Shown: in pieces, positions 42,734-54,031 of the stretch
How positions within the stretch are numbered: the stretch's first letter is position 1
Layout: each line of letters opens with the position of its first letter
Assembly: GCA_032158125.1 (NCBI GenBank)
Contig: JASKOT010000009.1
Location: 248,001 to 312,000, forward strand
Length of the DNA: 64,000 nucleotides
Source: Papiliotrema nemorosa
Lineage: Eukaryota; Basidiomycota; Tremellomycetes; Tremellales; Rhynchogastremaceae
Direction: 5' to 3'
Made by a program: the position numbers and the translations under genes
Notes under the pieces: model-generated
The model's database searches: none
Seen by the model: only the letters and a program-made list of their open reading frames with translations
Told to the model about the DNA's origin: nothing

Positions 42734-44059
42734 TCAATCTTTCTTCCACCCCTTCTCCGCCAAGACTGCCTTGATGCCATTGACGAGCTTGTCGACGTCT
42801 CCTCGATCCGTCTCAGTTGCCGTGATACCCATATGTCCGATTCGGAAGTATTCGGTAGCGATCGCCTTGTGCAATCCGCCTGCAACCACAATGTCCTTTT
42901 CGGCGAGCTTGGGCACGATATCCGCCGCGACGAGACCTTTGGGGAATCGGACGGCAGAGAGAGAGTTGGCGGAGACTTCTCTGGACTTGGGGACGAACCC
43001 GAACCCGAGAGCTGCGAGCTCATCTTTGATCTTGTCCGATGCGAGTTTGTGGGCTTTGAATCGGTCTTCAAGGGATTGAGGGCCTTCGAGAATGGCATTG
43101 AGGGCCGCCTGCAACGAGTAGACGAGTTGCACGGGGGCTGAGAGTTAGCATAAAGTCGTAAACACGGATAAAACTGACGAGTCGCAAAGTAGGCAGCTCG
43201 ACCTTCCTCGTATGCTCGCATAATAGGCAGCCAGTTCTTCCAGCTGAGGTAGTACGCCGGCACGGGAGTCTTTCTGTTCTCGTATGTCTAATCATGAGCC
43301 AGAATCCAATCCCAGTGAATGACTTGCTCACCTTGATCGCTCTCGCCGAGGCCATGATGACCGACAATCCCGGCGGTGCTCCAAGACCCTTTTGAGTGGC
43401 CGAAATGACAATATCGATTCCCCAGTCGTCGAATCGGATCTCCTCTGACGCAACGGCGCACACGGCATCCAAGGCGATAAGCGTATCAGGCGAGTGTTTC
43501 TTGACCAAAGATGCAATGTGCGCAGCGGGAGTTTTGACCCCGGTGGAAGTGTCGACATGGGTGATTGTGATCAACTTGGGTTTGGACTCGAGCGCCTTGA
43601 TGATTTGCTCGTCGGTTGGGACATCCCCAAGTTCAGCGAGAACAGGGGTAGTCTTGACGCCGTAGCATTTGAGGCTGCACGTTAGAGGTAGCATAAGAAG
43701 GCAAACAGCGACTCACCAGTCCTCGAAGGAATCACCAAAATACCCAGTCTTCAACACAACAGCCTCTTCTCCCGCTTCGACCAAGTTTGCAGCTGCCTGA
43801 TCCCATCCCAAGGTTCCACTCCCAGCAATCAAAAACGGCTGGGTACCCTCTGATTCGGCGTACAAGACCTTTCGAAGTTTCCGCAAACAGTCTCCAAAGA
43901 CGGGGATGAAAGCTGGCGAGACGTGAGATGTTCCAGGGGTAGCATTAGCAGCCAAGACTGGGTCGGAAAACTCGATAGATCCCGGGATACTGCTGTCAGC
44001 AGCTGCGGCAGCCGGAAGACCTACACAAGGAGTTTGTGTGGGTTTTGAGTGAATGTCAT
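42734..44059 (-). CDS. AGX1: Alanine-glyoxylate / serine-pyruvate aminotransferase (class V, PLP)
   Basis: The first short exon MTFTQNPHKLL joins through a 38-nt intron to VIPGSIEFSDPVLAAN, then TPGTSHVSPAFIPVFGDC, FLIAGSGTLGWDQAAANLVE and VVLKTGYFGDSFEDW. The core has HVDTSTGVKTPAAHIASLVK, LIALDAVCAVASEEIRFDDW and the PLP-lysine motif SATQKGLGAPPGLSVIM. The end includes LAAVRFPKGLVAADIV-type sequence, YFRIGHMGITATETDRGDVD and AVLAEKGWKKD. The enzyme converts glyoxylate to glycine with alanine as amino donor. The C-terminus is not a PTS1, so peroxisomal import by that route is unlikely. Four or five introns, all in phase. Very secure. Confidence 0.93.
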
Positions 44060-44557
44060 TGTTCGCAGACTGGTGCCGAATGTTCTTTTGGCTATATGAG
44101 AGAGATATGAGCTCGCACGTATAGACATGTAAAGTGTCGAGATGGAAGAAGGGAGATGGGGCTTCTATATGGGTCGGCAATGTCCGATGGTCTTCGGCAA
44201 ATCATATCCCGTGGTAATACGCACGGATGGGATCTGTACCCTCTCTTCCGTCTCCATTTTCGAATCGACTACGCTCTGTTGCATATATGCCTTCACACAG
44301 CGCTCACCGTTTGCGCGGTTGATCTACTTCTATGCCGTGGGACGAAGGTGCGCACCTTGTACATTGGAAAACCTTGCTCTCGTCAACCGGAAATCTTATC
44401 CGGCAGTGCACGGCCCCGAACAACATGCCGCACAAGATCCGTGCACGCCGAGTTCCATCAGCGCGCAACTGAAGTGCGAACCATAATTTGAGCGTATGGC
44501 AATTGCTACTTGCCAACGAACAGACGAAGAAGAAACAAAAGAAGAAGAAGACTCTTT
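44060..44557. other. AGX1 promoter and spacer to the tRNA
   Basis: About 500 bases upstream of AGX1. Several short open frames without motifs; no supported gene. A 4-base T run on the minus strand near 44537 belongs to the tRNA gene. Confidence 0.45.
44537..44540 (-). terminator. RNA polymerase III terminator of tRNA-Ser
   Basis: A TTTT run on the minus strand, about 18 bases past the tRNA 3' end, is the usual pol III stop signal. Confidence 0.6.
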
Positions 44558-44655
44558 CGACATGTGCAGGATTTGAACCTACGCGACTTGCGCCAACAGA
44601 TAGAGACTTCAAAGGAAATTCAAGTCTGTCCCCTTAACCACTCGGGCAACATGCC
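44558..44655 (-). tRNA. tRNA-Ser(UGA) with a 17-nt intron
   Basis: The 98-base transcript folds as a class II tRNA. The acceptor stem is GGCATGT paired with ACATGTC, followed by discriminator G as expected for serine. The D arm holds GAGTGGTTAAG, and the anticodon stem is ACAGA/TCTGT with anticodon TGA. The long variable arm is a GCG/CGC hairpin, and the T arm is GTAGG-TTCAAAT-CCTGC. A 17-nt intron (44602-44618) sits directly after position 37, the standard nuclear site. It decodes UCA. All stems pair by eye. Confidence 0.93.
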
Positions 44656-45372
44656 TTCAGCAAGCTGATTTAGACAAAGCTCTTTGACAACATATATACT
44701 GTAGGCTAAAACACTCTTGCGTGGGATCGGCCTCTGCTCTCCATGGAAAGGAGACAAGGAGCCACAGCGAGTGACCTTTCTGCGCAGATGGTTGTACATC
44801 ATGACTACTTGGGACGCGGCTTACCCGGCGCGGCGTTTCTGTCTGACGGCGGGAGAAATCAACATGCGGGATGTGCGGGGTAAAGTGTGTGTGGGGTTAT
44901 TGTCGTCAGAATCAGATTGGGATGTGTCAGATTCGGTGCCTGGATGCCGGATTGAGCAGGATACAAACCTCAAATAGATGCACTTCACAAAGCATCGCCT
45001 TCTTCTTGCCATACGACCGCAAAGCATCATCATCCAGCCCTCATTTACACCTTGAATCTACTGTATTGGCTGTCGGTCGGAACAACAGCCCAAACTGCGG
45101 GATCGGTGGTCAAGAATCGGTGCCAAGAGTCGGATACATCATCGGGACTGCGGACTCTCCCTTCGGTGAGGACTGGTGTACCCAACATCTTTGTGCTGCT
45201 CTTCAATATTGTCCTTTCGGCGTCATAAGACCACAAAGGACGACGACGACTCCACCGACGGTTGAAACACGACTGGAGAGGCAAGTACACCGCCATCGGC
45301 ATTGCCCACGGTCTCGTCGACCTCGACCATCCGACAACAGTTGGCAACCTCTCCTAGATCCTTCATACAATC
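44656..45372. other. Promoter region of the PLD-like gene
   Basis: About 715 bases between the tRNA and the PLD-like gene. Short open frames on both strands show no motif, splice partner or family resemblance. I see only promoter and leader sequence. Confidence 0.45.
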
Positions 45373-48300
45373 ATGAGAGATTCGCAAGGTCACTTTGACT
45401 CTTCTCTGGAAATGACCGAGAAACCTTCCTCAGTTAATGGTCATACCCCCCTCAGCACCCATCCCACATCACCCATCACCCCCGTCTCACCCGTTACTCC
45501 ATCATCGACCTCTCCCAACAGCCCAACCACCGCGCGCGCCCATTTTGCCTATCCTCAACCTGCATCTCAGCCTATCGCCTCATCCTCTACCCCTTCATCG
45601 TCCCGCAAAGTCCTCTCGACTCACATACAAAACCATCCGAATGACTCGGTCGGCACGGCCATACGGAAACAGTTCCCCTTGCCCAACCCGCTTTTCAGGC
45701 TTGTTCGGCGTTTCCATGTCAAACACAGTGTCATTGAAGGGTTGACCAATGAGGAGATGGCAAAATGGGAAAAGGAGGGAAAGTCTTTGAGAGACAAGGC
45801 TGGGTGGAAGCTAGAAGGGGAAGAAGGGGATGGGGCTGTGGTATCTGAATTGTTCTGGAAGGTGAGGCTAACAGCCATCTCCAGGCGACGTTCTCATTGG
45901 AGGGGTCTAACGGAGCGTCTTCGCGGTACTGACGCCCAGATGTACCTGTCCCTGATGCCTACATTAGAACGCGACCCCCTCTCAGGCCTGGTTCCCCCAG
46001 ATCTGCTAGGCTCGACAACGACAATGCCATTATCCATCATATCCCTCATCCCAGACATCATGCAACATTATCGAGACGTCATCATTCGCGCCAAGAAAGA
46101 GGTCTTCCTCGCGACAAACTACTGGCAGTGAGCCCGGACACCCACGCATGATAGGCTGTAGCTTACAATAGACCGTCAAATAGTGTCAACACCATTTCCA
46201 AAGCTCTCAAAGACTTATCGGCTATCGTGGTCAAGGAGAAGAGAGAAAAGGTGATCGTGAAGGTTATGTACGATCGTGGATCCTGGGAACAGCTTTGGAA
46301 TGCCCATGCGCCTGTCAAACCAGCTGGATGGACCCCACTCGACCTGCCGGGCAAGGATGATATTCCGGGACTCGATATGGAGGTCATTGTAAGCGATCAT
46401 GCCTGCGAGCGTAGACCGTCAGGCTGACAAGTAGAACTTCCACCGGGTTCTGCTAGGCACCTTCCACGCCAAGTTCCTCATTGTGGACCGAAAAGTTGCC
46501 TTGTTGAATAGCAACAACATCCAAGGTGAGTCCTTGCTTTAGGCCTATACTTACCCCAGACCGACCAAACCTCGAGCTCATGTCTCACTTCGAGGGACCT
46601 ATTGTCGATTCATTCTATGAGGTCGCTCTCCACTCATGGTATAACCGACTCTCCCCTCCCCTTCCCTGCATGTCCAAACCGTATCAACCCCCTACAGACG
46701 CAGCTGGGCGCATACGATACTTGTTCAAAGACCGAAATCCATACTTTGACGAGATTGAGGTGCTCAAAGCCGCCAAAGCCGCTCGACTTCTCCTCCGAAA
46801 ACAAACGAAAGAAAACGAAGAAAAGGCTCTGGGTCATGCAGACGAGCATCGATTCAGGGACGCCGTGGCAAAAGTCGTAGAAAGGCAAAGACAAGCCCGA
46901 GCCGATTGGGCAGAGTGGAAACCTGGAGAAGAGCTCAATGCTCGGGCACAGACAGCTTTGAACGAATTAAGAGAGCTGGGTGAAAGATGGGGTCTGGGAG
47001 GAACGAGTCGGGCTGGATCAAGAGCCAATTCAAGAGCCAACTCAAGAGGTCCAAGTCGGCGAGCCAGTGCTGATCTGGTCTACAAAGCTGGACGTACGCC
47101 TAGTTTTGCGAATTGTGCTGATGGCAGAATTTACAGACAGAGAGACGGCAGCGATCACAGCTCAGAATGCGCATGCGAGTTCAGTATCGCCCGTTGATCC
47201 GTCCGAAGCGCCATCTACACCCACTGTCATAGGTGATGCGCCGATGAAATCAAAGACTTTCCCAACCCCTTCATCCCCTCAACGCGAACACATACAGCTG
47301 CACGACTTTGAGACAACAACTGTGGATACGGCAGAGAACGACAGGGGACGGAAAGGGCATGTCCTGTTCCTCGATACGACCGCGATTGACGGCTCCGGCA
47401 GACTTTTCGACAATGAAGGCGAGGTGGTGCAATCGCCACAGACGGCTCGGTCGAGTTTCGTTCAGGGCAGCTCGTTATTGGGCGTAACGGGGAGAGAATT
47501 TGTCGTGGATTCTCCCGCCACTTCAAGTATCCGACTCCCACAAAACGAGACTCGAGCCGTATCCCCCCTGGCTCCAGTCCACTTGGGTCCCGTGCACTCC
47601 GTTGAACCCGCTACTCCGACATCGAATGGGTATGCCCATGAGCCGACAAATGAGGCAGGAGAGGTTCTGCCAGCCACCGCTCAGATGCCAACTGAGCTGG
47701 ACCCCAGTCAATCGGCAGATCCGGAGCGACCGCCAGTCAGACGCTCCGAATCGGAAGTTCCAGAAGGCATGGGCAGTAAACGAATGTTTAAAATGTCCAA
47801 AATGTTCAGTGAGTAGACTGGTCCTCTGCTTCATACGTCGGGTGCTGACATGGCAGATGCCGCAGGAGTGTTGAGTGAGGCGTGGGCAACGGTGGAGGAT
47901 TCAGACGAGCTGGACAATTTCAAACCGCATGTCGTACATGAGCCTCATGAGCCGTTCCCAATCGCCATGTGTTGCCGAAAACCCCATGGATGTGAGTGGA
48001 TTGTCGCCGCTAATGCACATAGCTGATATGCTAGTCCCGGGTCACCATGGTATGGCTAATACATGGGCAGAGCAGATTGAATCCATGCTGACGTTCTTCA
48101 CAGATATTCGAAACCCCCAAAATGCAGCTTGGCTCGCTGGGTTCAGGTATGCCAAGAAGAAGGTCTTCGTGTATGTGTATTCTGGCGTTACTGACGATGC
48201 TCATAATAGTCAAACACCTACACTCAATGCCCGGCCCATTGTTCGAGCCATCAAACAAGCCTGCCGAAGAGGTGTCGAGGTGGTACTGCTGCTCGATCTC

Positions 48301-48924
48301 GGTGAGCCTCATTGACCCCCTACTGGTCTCCCACGAGTTAGGCAGTTGACGCCGCAGGATTCAACGATAAAGGAGAGAGTATCCCTTTCCAAGGTGGAAC
48401 CAACGAAGAAGTCGTCGATCGGCTATACAAGATCCTCTCGAAAGACAAGAAACAACAATTCTTGAAAGTGTACTGGTATACCGGTAAAGACCAAGTCCGA
48501 CCTTTGAACGCGGTCAAGAAACAACGAAACTGTCATATCAAATTTGCAGCTTACGACGATGAAGTTATGATCATCGGTAATGGTAACCAGGGTGAGTGAC
48601 GCGCGTCGCCTGATCATACCGCGGCTGATGATCAGATTCTCAAAGTTGGTTCCATTCGCAAGAAGTCAACGTGATGATCGATTCAAAGGTGAGATTGTCG
48701 CTTGACGCAATCTGCAGTAGGATCAGTTTTGACATTTGCAGCAAGTCATAGCCGAGATGATGGAGCAGTTGTTGGCGAATCAAAATACGATCAAATATGG
48801 GTTGGTCGATACGGACGGAATCTGGAGAGACGAACATGGGAAGACATTGGGCGATTACGGGGCGACTGAAAAGGGGGCTTTCAGGGGTCTGAGCGGGTTT
48901 ATCGCTTTCGCAAAGACCATCTAG
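45373..48924 (+). CDS. Phospholipase D-like protein with two HKD motifs
   Basis: The protein starts MRDSQGHFDSSLEMTEKPSS, a Ser/Pro-rich region. The first half shows HYRDVIIRAKKEVFLATNYW, KVMYDRGSWEQLWNAHAPVK and HKD motif FHAKFLIVDRKVALLNSNNI. A long insert follows, charged and helical first (RFRDAVAKVVERQRQARADW) then Ser/Arg-rich repeats (SRANSRANSRG) and disordered sequence. The second half resumes at FPGHHGMANTWAEQIESMLT, then PIVRAIKQACRRGVEVVLLL and HKD motif CHIKFAAYDDEVMIIGNGNQ, ending GFIAFAKTI. Both HxKx4D signatures are intact, so a composite PLD-type active site is expected (phosphodiester hydrolysis or transfer on a phospholipid). It has no PX/PH domain like Spo14 and no evident membrane helix; layout is nearer cardiolipin-synthase-type fungal PLDs. 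Substrate unknown. Confidence 0.87.
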
Positions 48925-49095
48925 GGGCGCTCAACGACTTTGTCGGAGTGCAAGTAGTCGGAGTACAAGTAAGGGTTTTAGGCGAGGATGTATACGGCGT
49001 AGAGATCTCTTTGACGGAGACGGCATTGTGCCTTGTTTGTTCCCTGCATATACAAGAGATAATTCCATGTTAAATTATAATGTGACACGGTGCTA

Positions 49096-51962
49096 CTACG
49101 ACTCCAACATGTCTCCGGCATACCTCACATCCGCATGATCCTCCAACCATTTCATCCAATTTGCCAGATACTTGCTCCCCTTTCCGACCGTATCGGAATC
49201 ACCTACCACACAAAGCTGCCGACGAGCTCGTGTCATGGCCACGTTGAGTCTTCTGTATTCGCTTAAAAAGCCGACTTCCGACTTTGCATTAGACCTCACG
49301 AGGGTCAAAATGATTGCCTGATGTCAGCTATCTTCCAACGACTGAGCGCACTGGTAGGAAAGACGGGAATGATCACTCACCTCGCGCTCTTGTCCTTGTA
49401 AACCGTCTACAGACCCAATGGTCATTTCGGGATACTCATCCCTGATCATGTCCGAGATCAAAGCCACTTGAGCCTGATACGGCGTTACCACCGCAATCTC
49501 CTCTGGCGGGACACCAGCTCCCACAAGACTCCGTGCCCACTTGACCACTATCTCCGCTTCGTTCGTATTGCTCTTGCTCCCCTCGCCTAGCCCTTTGGCC
49601 TGTTTACCATCCAAATCATCAGATTCGGATCGTTCGTAAAATTCACAGCCTGCCGTGTCAAAGAAGATGACAGGCGGTTCGAGAAGATCCTTGATATCGG
49701 CAGAAGAAGGGTCGGATATACTTGGTAAATCAAGCAGGGTTCTTTTGGCGACAGAAGGATCCGAGATCAAGTTGTTTTCGTATAGCTTGGTACTCGGGAA
49801 CGAGGCAATGATCTCGTTCATTCTGCGTCTCAGTCAAAGAGCAGAAGCAATCGTAAAGCGACTGACCTGTATTGAGTATTTAATACTCGCTTGATGCCCC
49901 CGCCAAACATGGATTCCAAGCGATCAAACAGTGTGATCTCAAGAGTGCGTGGAGGCTTGAGCTTCGGTCGATCGGTGAGCTTCAGATCTTTCAAGTCATC
50001 GAGAGGCTTCGCATCATCGCCCATTGGGGTTCCTCCATCTACCAACACCGCGCTATCATCGACGCTTTTTGTCGATTTCTGTTTAGTATCGGAGGGAATC
50101 GTTTTCAGATTATCTCCGCGCGATAGGATAGTAGGCGGTAACTGGGATCAGAATCGCTCGCACAATCAGCCCACCTGTTTCGGATCTCCCGCCAAAATCA
50201 GCTTTTTCGACTTGAGTATCGGTACCCAACAAACAGCTTCTACAGCTTGTGTCGCTTCGTCAACTATACACACGTCAAAGGTCATATTATTGATCTGCCT
50301 CGAACCGGCACTATGGCACGTCGCCAGTACAACCTGGTCGTGAGATCGGTATCCCATCAGAGCTTCGTATCTCACCTGAGCGGCTTTTACCACGTTCCTG
50401 ACCACCTTGGCTTCTCTCTGTCGATATCTGCCAATCAGTGCGGACGGGATTGATAAAGGGCGACTGACTCTTTCCGTAGTTCCCTCACTTCGCCCCATTT
50501 GTTACCCCTTTCTTTGCCCTTTACACTACCCTTCTCACCCTTTTTCTTTCCCAAATCACTCAGATGACCTTCGATCTCTTTGACCACATCCCTGACCAAC
50601 TCTCCGTCTTCACCATTGGAGGCTCTCCAATCGAGCGTTTGGGAAATCAGTTCCCGATGTACTCTTGTCGGATGACCTAGACGAAGAATGCTGCCAGGTG
50701 GGAGAAGGTCCGAGTAAGGCGGCGTTTGAGCAAGAGTGTGTAGACGCAGGAGGATGTTGTCGAGAGCAAGATTGCTAGGTGTCGTGACTAGGATTCTGGG
50801 AGCGAGAGCGGATCCTGAAGAGGCGGGACGAGAGAGAAGTTGAAATATCAGCTCGACCAAGGTATGCGTTTTACCAGTCTGCAGGTGAGCTGTGCTCTTC
50901 CGAGTGGGCCACCCCAGGAGTGATGGTCGAGGCGGGATAGCAAGAGAGACTTACCCCCGGTGGGCCGTGTATACAGGCGACTTGATCCGCTTTGAGACAA
51001 AACTGTATTGCCTCCTTCTGCGATTCATTCAACCTATCTCCATACCACTTCATCCCGTCATCCGACCCATCTGAACTACCCTTGATAGTATCAAAAGTAG
51101 GAGGTACATATTTCTGCCATGTCGGCTGTGCAGATCCCAGCAGCACATCCACCAAGTCTCTGCTGACCACTGAGGTTGAAGCAGGGGTCGAAGCCTCCTT
51201 CGCGCTTGAGCCTGCTTGATTGCTCTCTGGAGCGGTATTTGAGCTCGCCAGTCCCGCGGCCAGGTCCTCGGGCAAAACTATGCGACGTAGATGTCGCAAT
51301 GTTCGGTCCATCCGATCAAACGTCACCGAATTTGCCAATTTCAGACTCGGGATCAGCAATGCAGAGGTAGTGACGAGGTAGAGAGTCCTGCAAACTCACA
51401 GCCTGACACGTTCCGGCAGGTCGATATCCTTGGACTCATCCACCGCGAGGACAATCTTTTCCTTGGACACTCTGTATACGATCCCTTCGACGGCAGATAT
51501 GTCGGCCTCATCCTTCTCTTTACCCTTCTTCTTTGTCTTGCCGGTATCCGTGACATGGGGTTCTATCCTTGCTGGATCGCCAGTTCTGTGATGAGATGAG
51601 GCGGCAGAAAGCGTACGACCGAGCTCACCTAAAAGTATGAGGAGGTAAGGTAGGATTCGTATGATAAGCCAGAGGTCTATGTAGTTCTATCATCCTATCA
51701 GTCAATCTCTACCTTTCGCATGTGAGGGTCGACATACGACTTCCCTCCGAGACCCACACTTATACTGCTCACGCCCAATCCACCCAAACTCAATCCTTTA
51801 CGTTCGAGTTCTCGAGGTGAACAGTTGGAATTGAGGAGACGGGTCTGATCCTCTTCTTCCGCCCTTTCAAGCTGAAGAAGCTCCCCATGACGGTCGAGAA
51901 AAGATTGAAGGTCTTGTCGGCTAGGCGGGAGGGGATGTAAGAGGGCCTGTGAGGCTGTCATG
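49096..51962 (-). CDS. HCS1: SF1B helicase of the SMUBP2/IGHMBP2/HCS1 type
   Basis: MTASQALLHPLPPSRQDLQS opens the 1A-like region, followed by LSLGGLGVSSISVGLGGKSY, ISAVEGIVYRVSKEKIVLAV and LNESQKEAIQFCLKADQVAC. Walker A is built from two exons as HGPPG|TGKTHTLVE. Then ILVTTPSNLALDNILLRLHT, the DEAT-type motif II VDEATQAVEAVCWVP, ILAGDPKQVG, LNTQYR and VVTPYQAQVALISDMIRDEY are seen. Motif V/VI are SVDGLQGQEREV and RLNVAMTRARRQLCVVGD. This is an ATP-dependent 5'-3' helicase; yeast Hcs1 associates with DNA polymerase alpha and the human homologue with ribosomes and RNA. No C-terminal R3H or AN1 zinc finger remains. A CRE palindrome lies 65 bases upstream. About ten exons. Confidence 0.9.
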
Positions 51963-52026
51963 GGTGTGCAACGTATGGACACGATACAGAGTTGTCTTTG
52001 TGCCAGAGGTTGTTTCAGAAAAGTCG

Positions 52027-52034
52027 TGACGTCA
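52027..52034. promoter_or_regulatory. TGACGTCA CRE palindrome upstream of HCS1
   Basis: A perfect cAMP-response element palindrome TGACGTCA lies 65 bases upstream of the helicase start codon. ATF/CREB-type bZIP factors bind this sequence in fungi. Motif match only. Confidence 0.4.
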
Positions 52035-52157
52035 CAATGACTTCCTGTCGATGGCTTCAGCTCATCATGGGAGTCACTAGGTGCAATGAGATGCATATGC
52101 TGTTGGGAATGGCGGAAGTCATGCAGGTTTCGAGAAGATCAATGGTTGTCCAGATTA

Positions 52158-53693
52158 CTATTCCTCCACAACGATCTCGACCACTTCGGGAACGTCGTCC
52201 ACGAAAATCTCCTCCTCTTCTTCTTCGTCTTCCTCCTCGTCCTCACCCCCAAACTCAATCTTGATCAGACCGCTCCCAAGAAGGTACGTCACCATAGCTC
52301 CCACTGCTCCAGCATACCATAACCACCTTATCCGCTTGAAATTGATCTCCTTCTGAGTAACCTTTTTCGCTTCTGGAGTTTGTGTATCCTTCTGAGTCTT
52401 GCCGAAGAAAGGCAGAGAAGGGGGGTAGTACGACCATGAACTTTCGACAGTGGTGGGAGGGATAATCTTGACGATGGACCAAGATTCTGGACCGAAGAGA
52501 AGCCATTTGATCCGGTCGTAGTGCGATACAAGGTTGGGATATTCTGCCTTCAACAAGTCTGGCAATAGGGCATTCGGCAGAGCAGACTCCAGGATGAGAG
52601 ATAGATTTGCAAAGAGACGCAAGTCTGGAGTAGTAGGTCTGATGATTAGCTACTCTGACACGTTATGCGAGATAGAAGAGGGATACCTGTTGCTGAAAAA
52701 GTACGGTTTCGATCCAAGCCGGCGATCTAGTATGGCAAATGCCTCGCGAAACTTCTTCGAGAGCTGGGAGTCAGCATGCTCTCAGAGTTGACCATCTCGA
52801 AGATTATGCGAATAGCGCGTATACACCAGATTGATCAGACCAGTCGACTTACCTCCTCTTCACCCCTCTTCCGCCTCCTATCCTCGAACTCTCTGCCAGA
52901 TCTCCACCCGGTCCAAGCTCGAGGAGCAACAGTTCCACCAGGACCTTGCACATATACCTCTTCGAGTCGTTTCCTGTCTTCGTCCGCCAAATCGGCTAAG
53001 AGTAAGTCATGGCTCACGGCACTGACAATGGGGCTACTGACCATCATTCATACCTCCCAGACCCCATAGTCCCACATGCTGCAATCGAGCTTTGTACATG
53101 GCTCGTAGTCTTTGCGGGATGTACATGGATTGCGGAAAAGAGAGGTTGGAGGCGTGCGCTTTGGCTATTGTTGCTGGGTAATTTGGCGGGAGAGAATATA
53201 GAGAGTGGTTCTGTCATCAGCGACCGCTTGCCGTGTTGCTGAGAGAGACCTTGCGCCGCTTCAGAAGGAGACTGTAGACTCACTATGAGGTCTGTGACCT
53301 TGCCGTCGATGTAGGCTACCCACGTCAATGCCTCTGCCCTCTCGGACGGGTCCAGGTCGGTGTCAGGATGAGGGATTGATGGGAGTGAATGTAGATGAGA
53401 GGCAGGCACGAGGTGATTCAGGTGCGTTACATAAGGGAGACTACCTGGGGATTAGTCCTATCTCCGACAAGCGATCGTGTAAGCTGGGAAGACTTTTGGG
53501 TCGGTCCAGCGATGTCAAGTGAGTCAGAGCAAAGAGACTGACCATTATTAGACGCCCAAGATGCCGTAGTGAGGCCCCATCGACCGGGACATTGTAGCTG
53601 AGCCAACGCTACCAGGTATATAGACTCTGTGTCACTCGCTGGAAGCGGTGAGAGCGGGGGTGTAGCTTGTATGATCAGTGGTGGGCCCGTCAT
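52158..53693 (-). CDS. SAM37: Metaxin/SAM37-like mitochondrial outer-membrane protein
   Basis: The start MTGPPLIIQATPPLSPLPAS leads into SIYLVALAQLQCPGRWGLTT, the thioredoxin-like N-terminus seen in metaxins. Later segments are PASHLHSLPSIPHPDTDLD, ERAEALTWVAYIDGKVTDLI, FREAFAILDRRLGSKPYFFS, LRLFANLSLILESALPNALL and LKAEYPNLVSHYDRIKWLLF, the GST C-like domain. One hydrophobic segment, IRWLWYAGAVGAMVTYLLG, lies near the C-terminus and is followed by a very acidic tail (GGEDEEEDEEEEEE). Sam37 is a cytosol-facing subunit of the SAM complex that inserts beta-barrel proteins. The acidic tail is a distinctive feature. The family is supported by the pattern, but whether it is Sam37 or another metaxin is less sure. 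Confidence 0.78.
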
Positions 53694-54031
53694 GGTAGAG
53701 GTAGAGAGCAGGTGGACAGACGTTTCGAGGTTGAGATTGATCTTTCGGTTTCGACGGCACACGTTCACCTTTACACCTCGTCTCTTCGTATCACTCGGTA
53801 GCAGACACGGTCAGATACAGAGGAGTGAGAGTAAAGTGCTTCAATACAGCTCGACTGGGGATCTTTGACACTCGTGCATACGCGACAGGAAGGATCGGCA
53901 AAGGTCGACCTAGCGAAAGAGCCAAACAATACCCACCCGGCACCCTCTTTCGAGCACGACACATCTCGAGCAATCTCACCTCTTCCTTCTCGCTATCACT
54001 TGTTTTACTTGATTGTAGAGCAACTAGCACC
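53694..54031. other. Divergent promoter of SAM37 and AUR1
   Basis: A 338-base spacer. No TATA box, E-box or supported open frame was noted. Confidence 0.5.

Noticed and set aside
45045..45347. 100-codon minus-strand frame in the PLD promoter
   Set aside because: No motif, no introns, Trp/Arg-rich chance composition; not supported.
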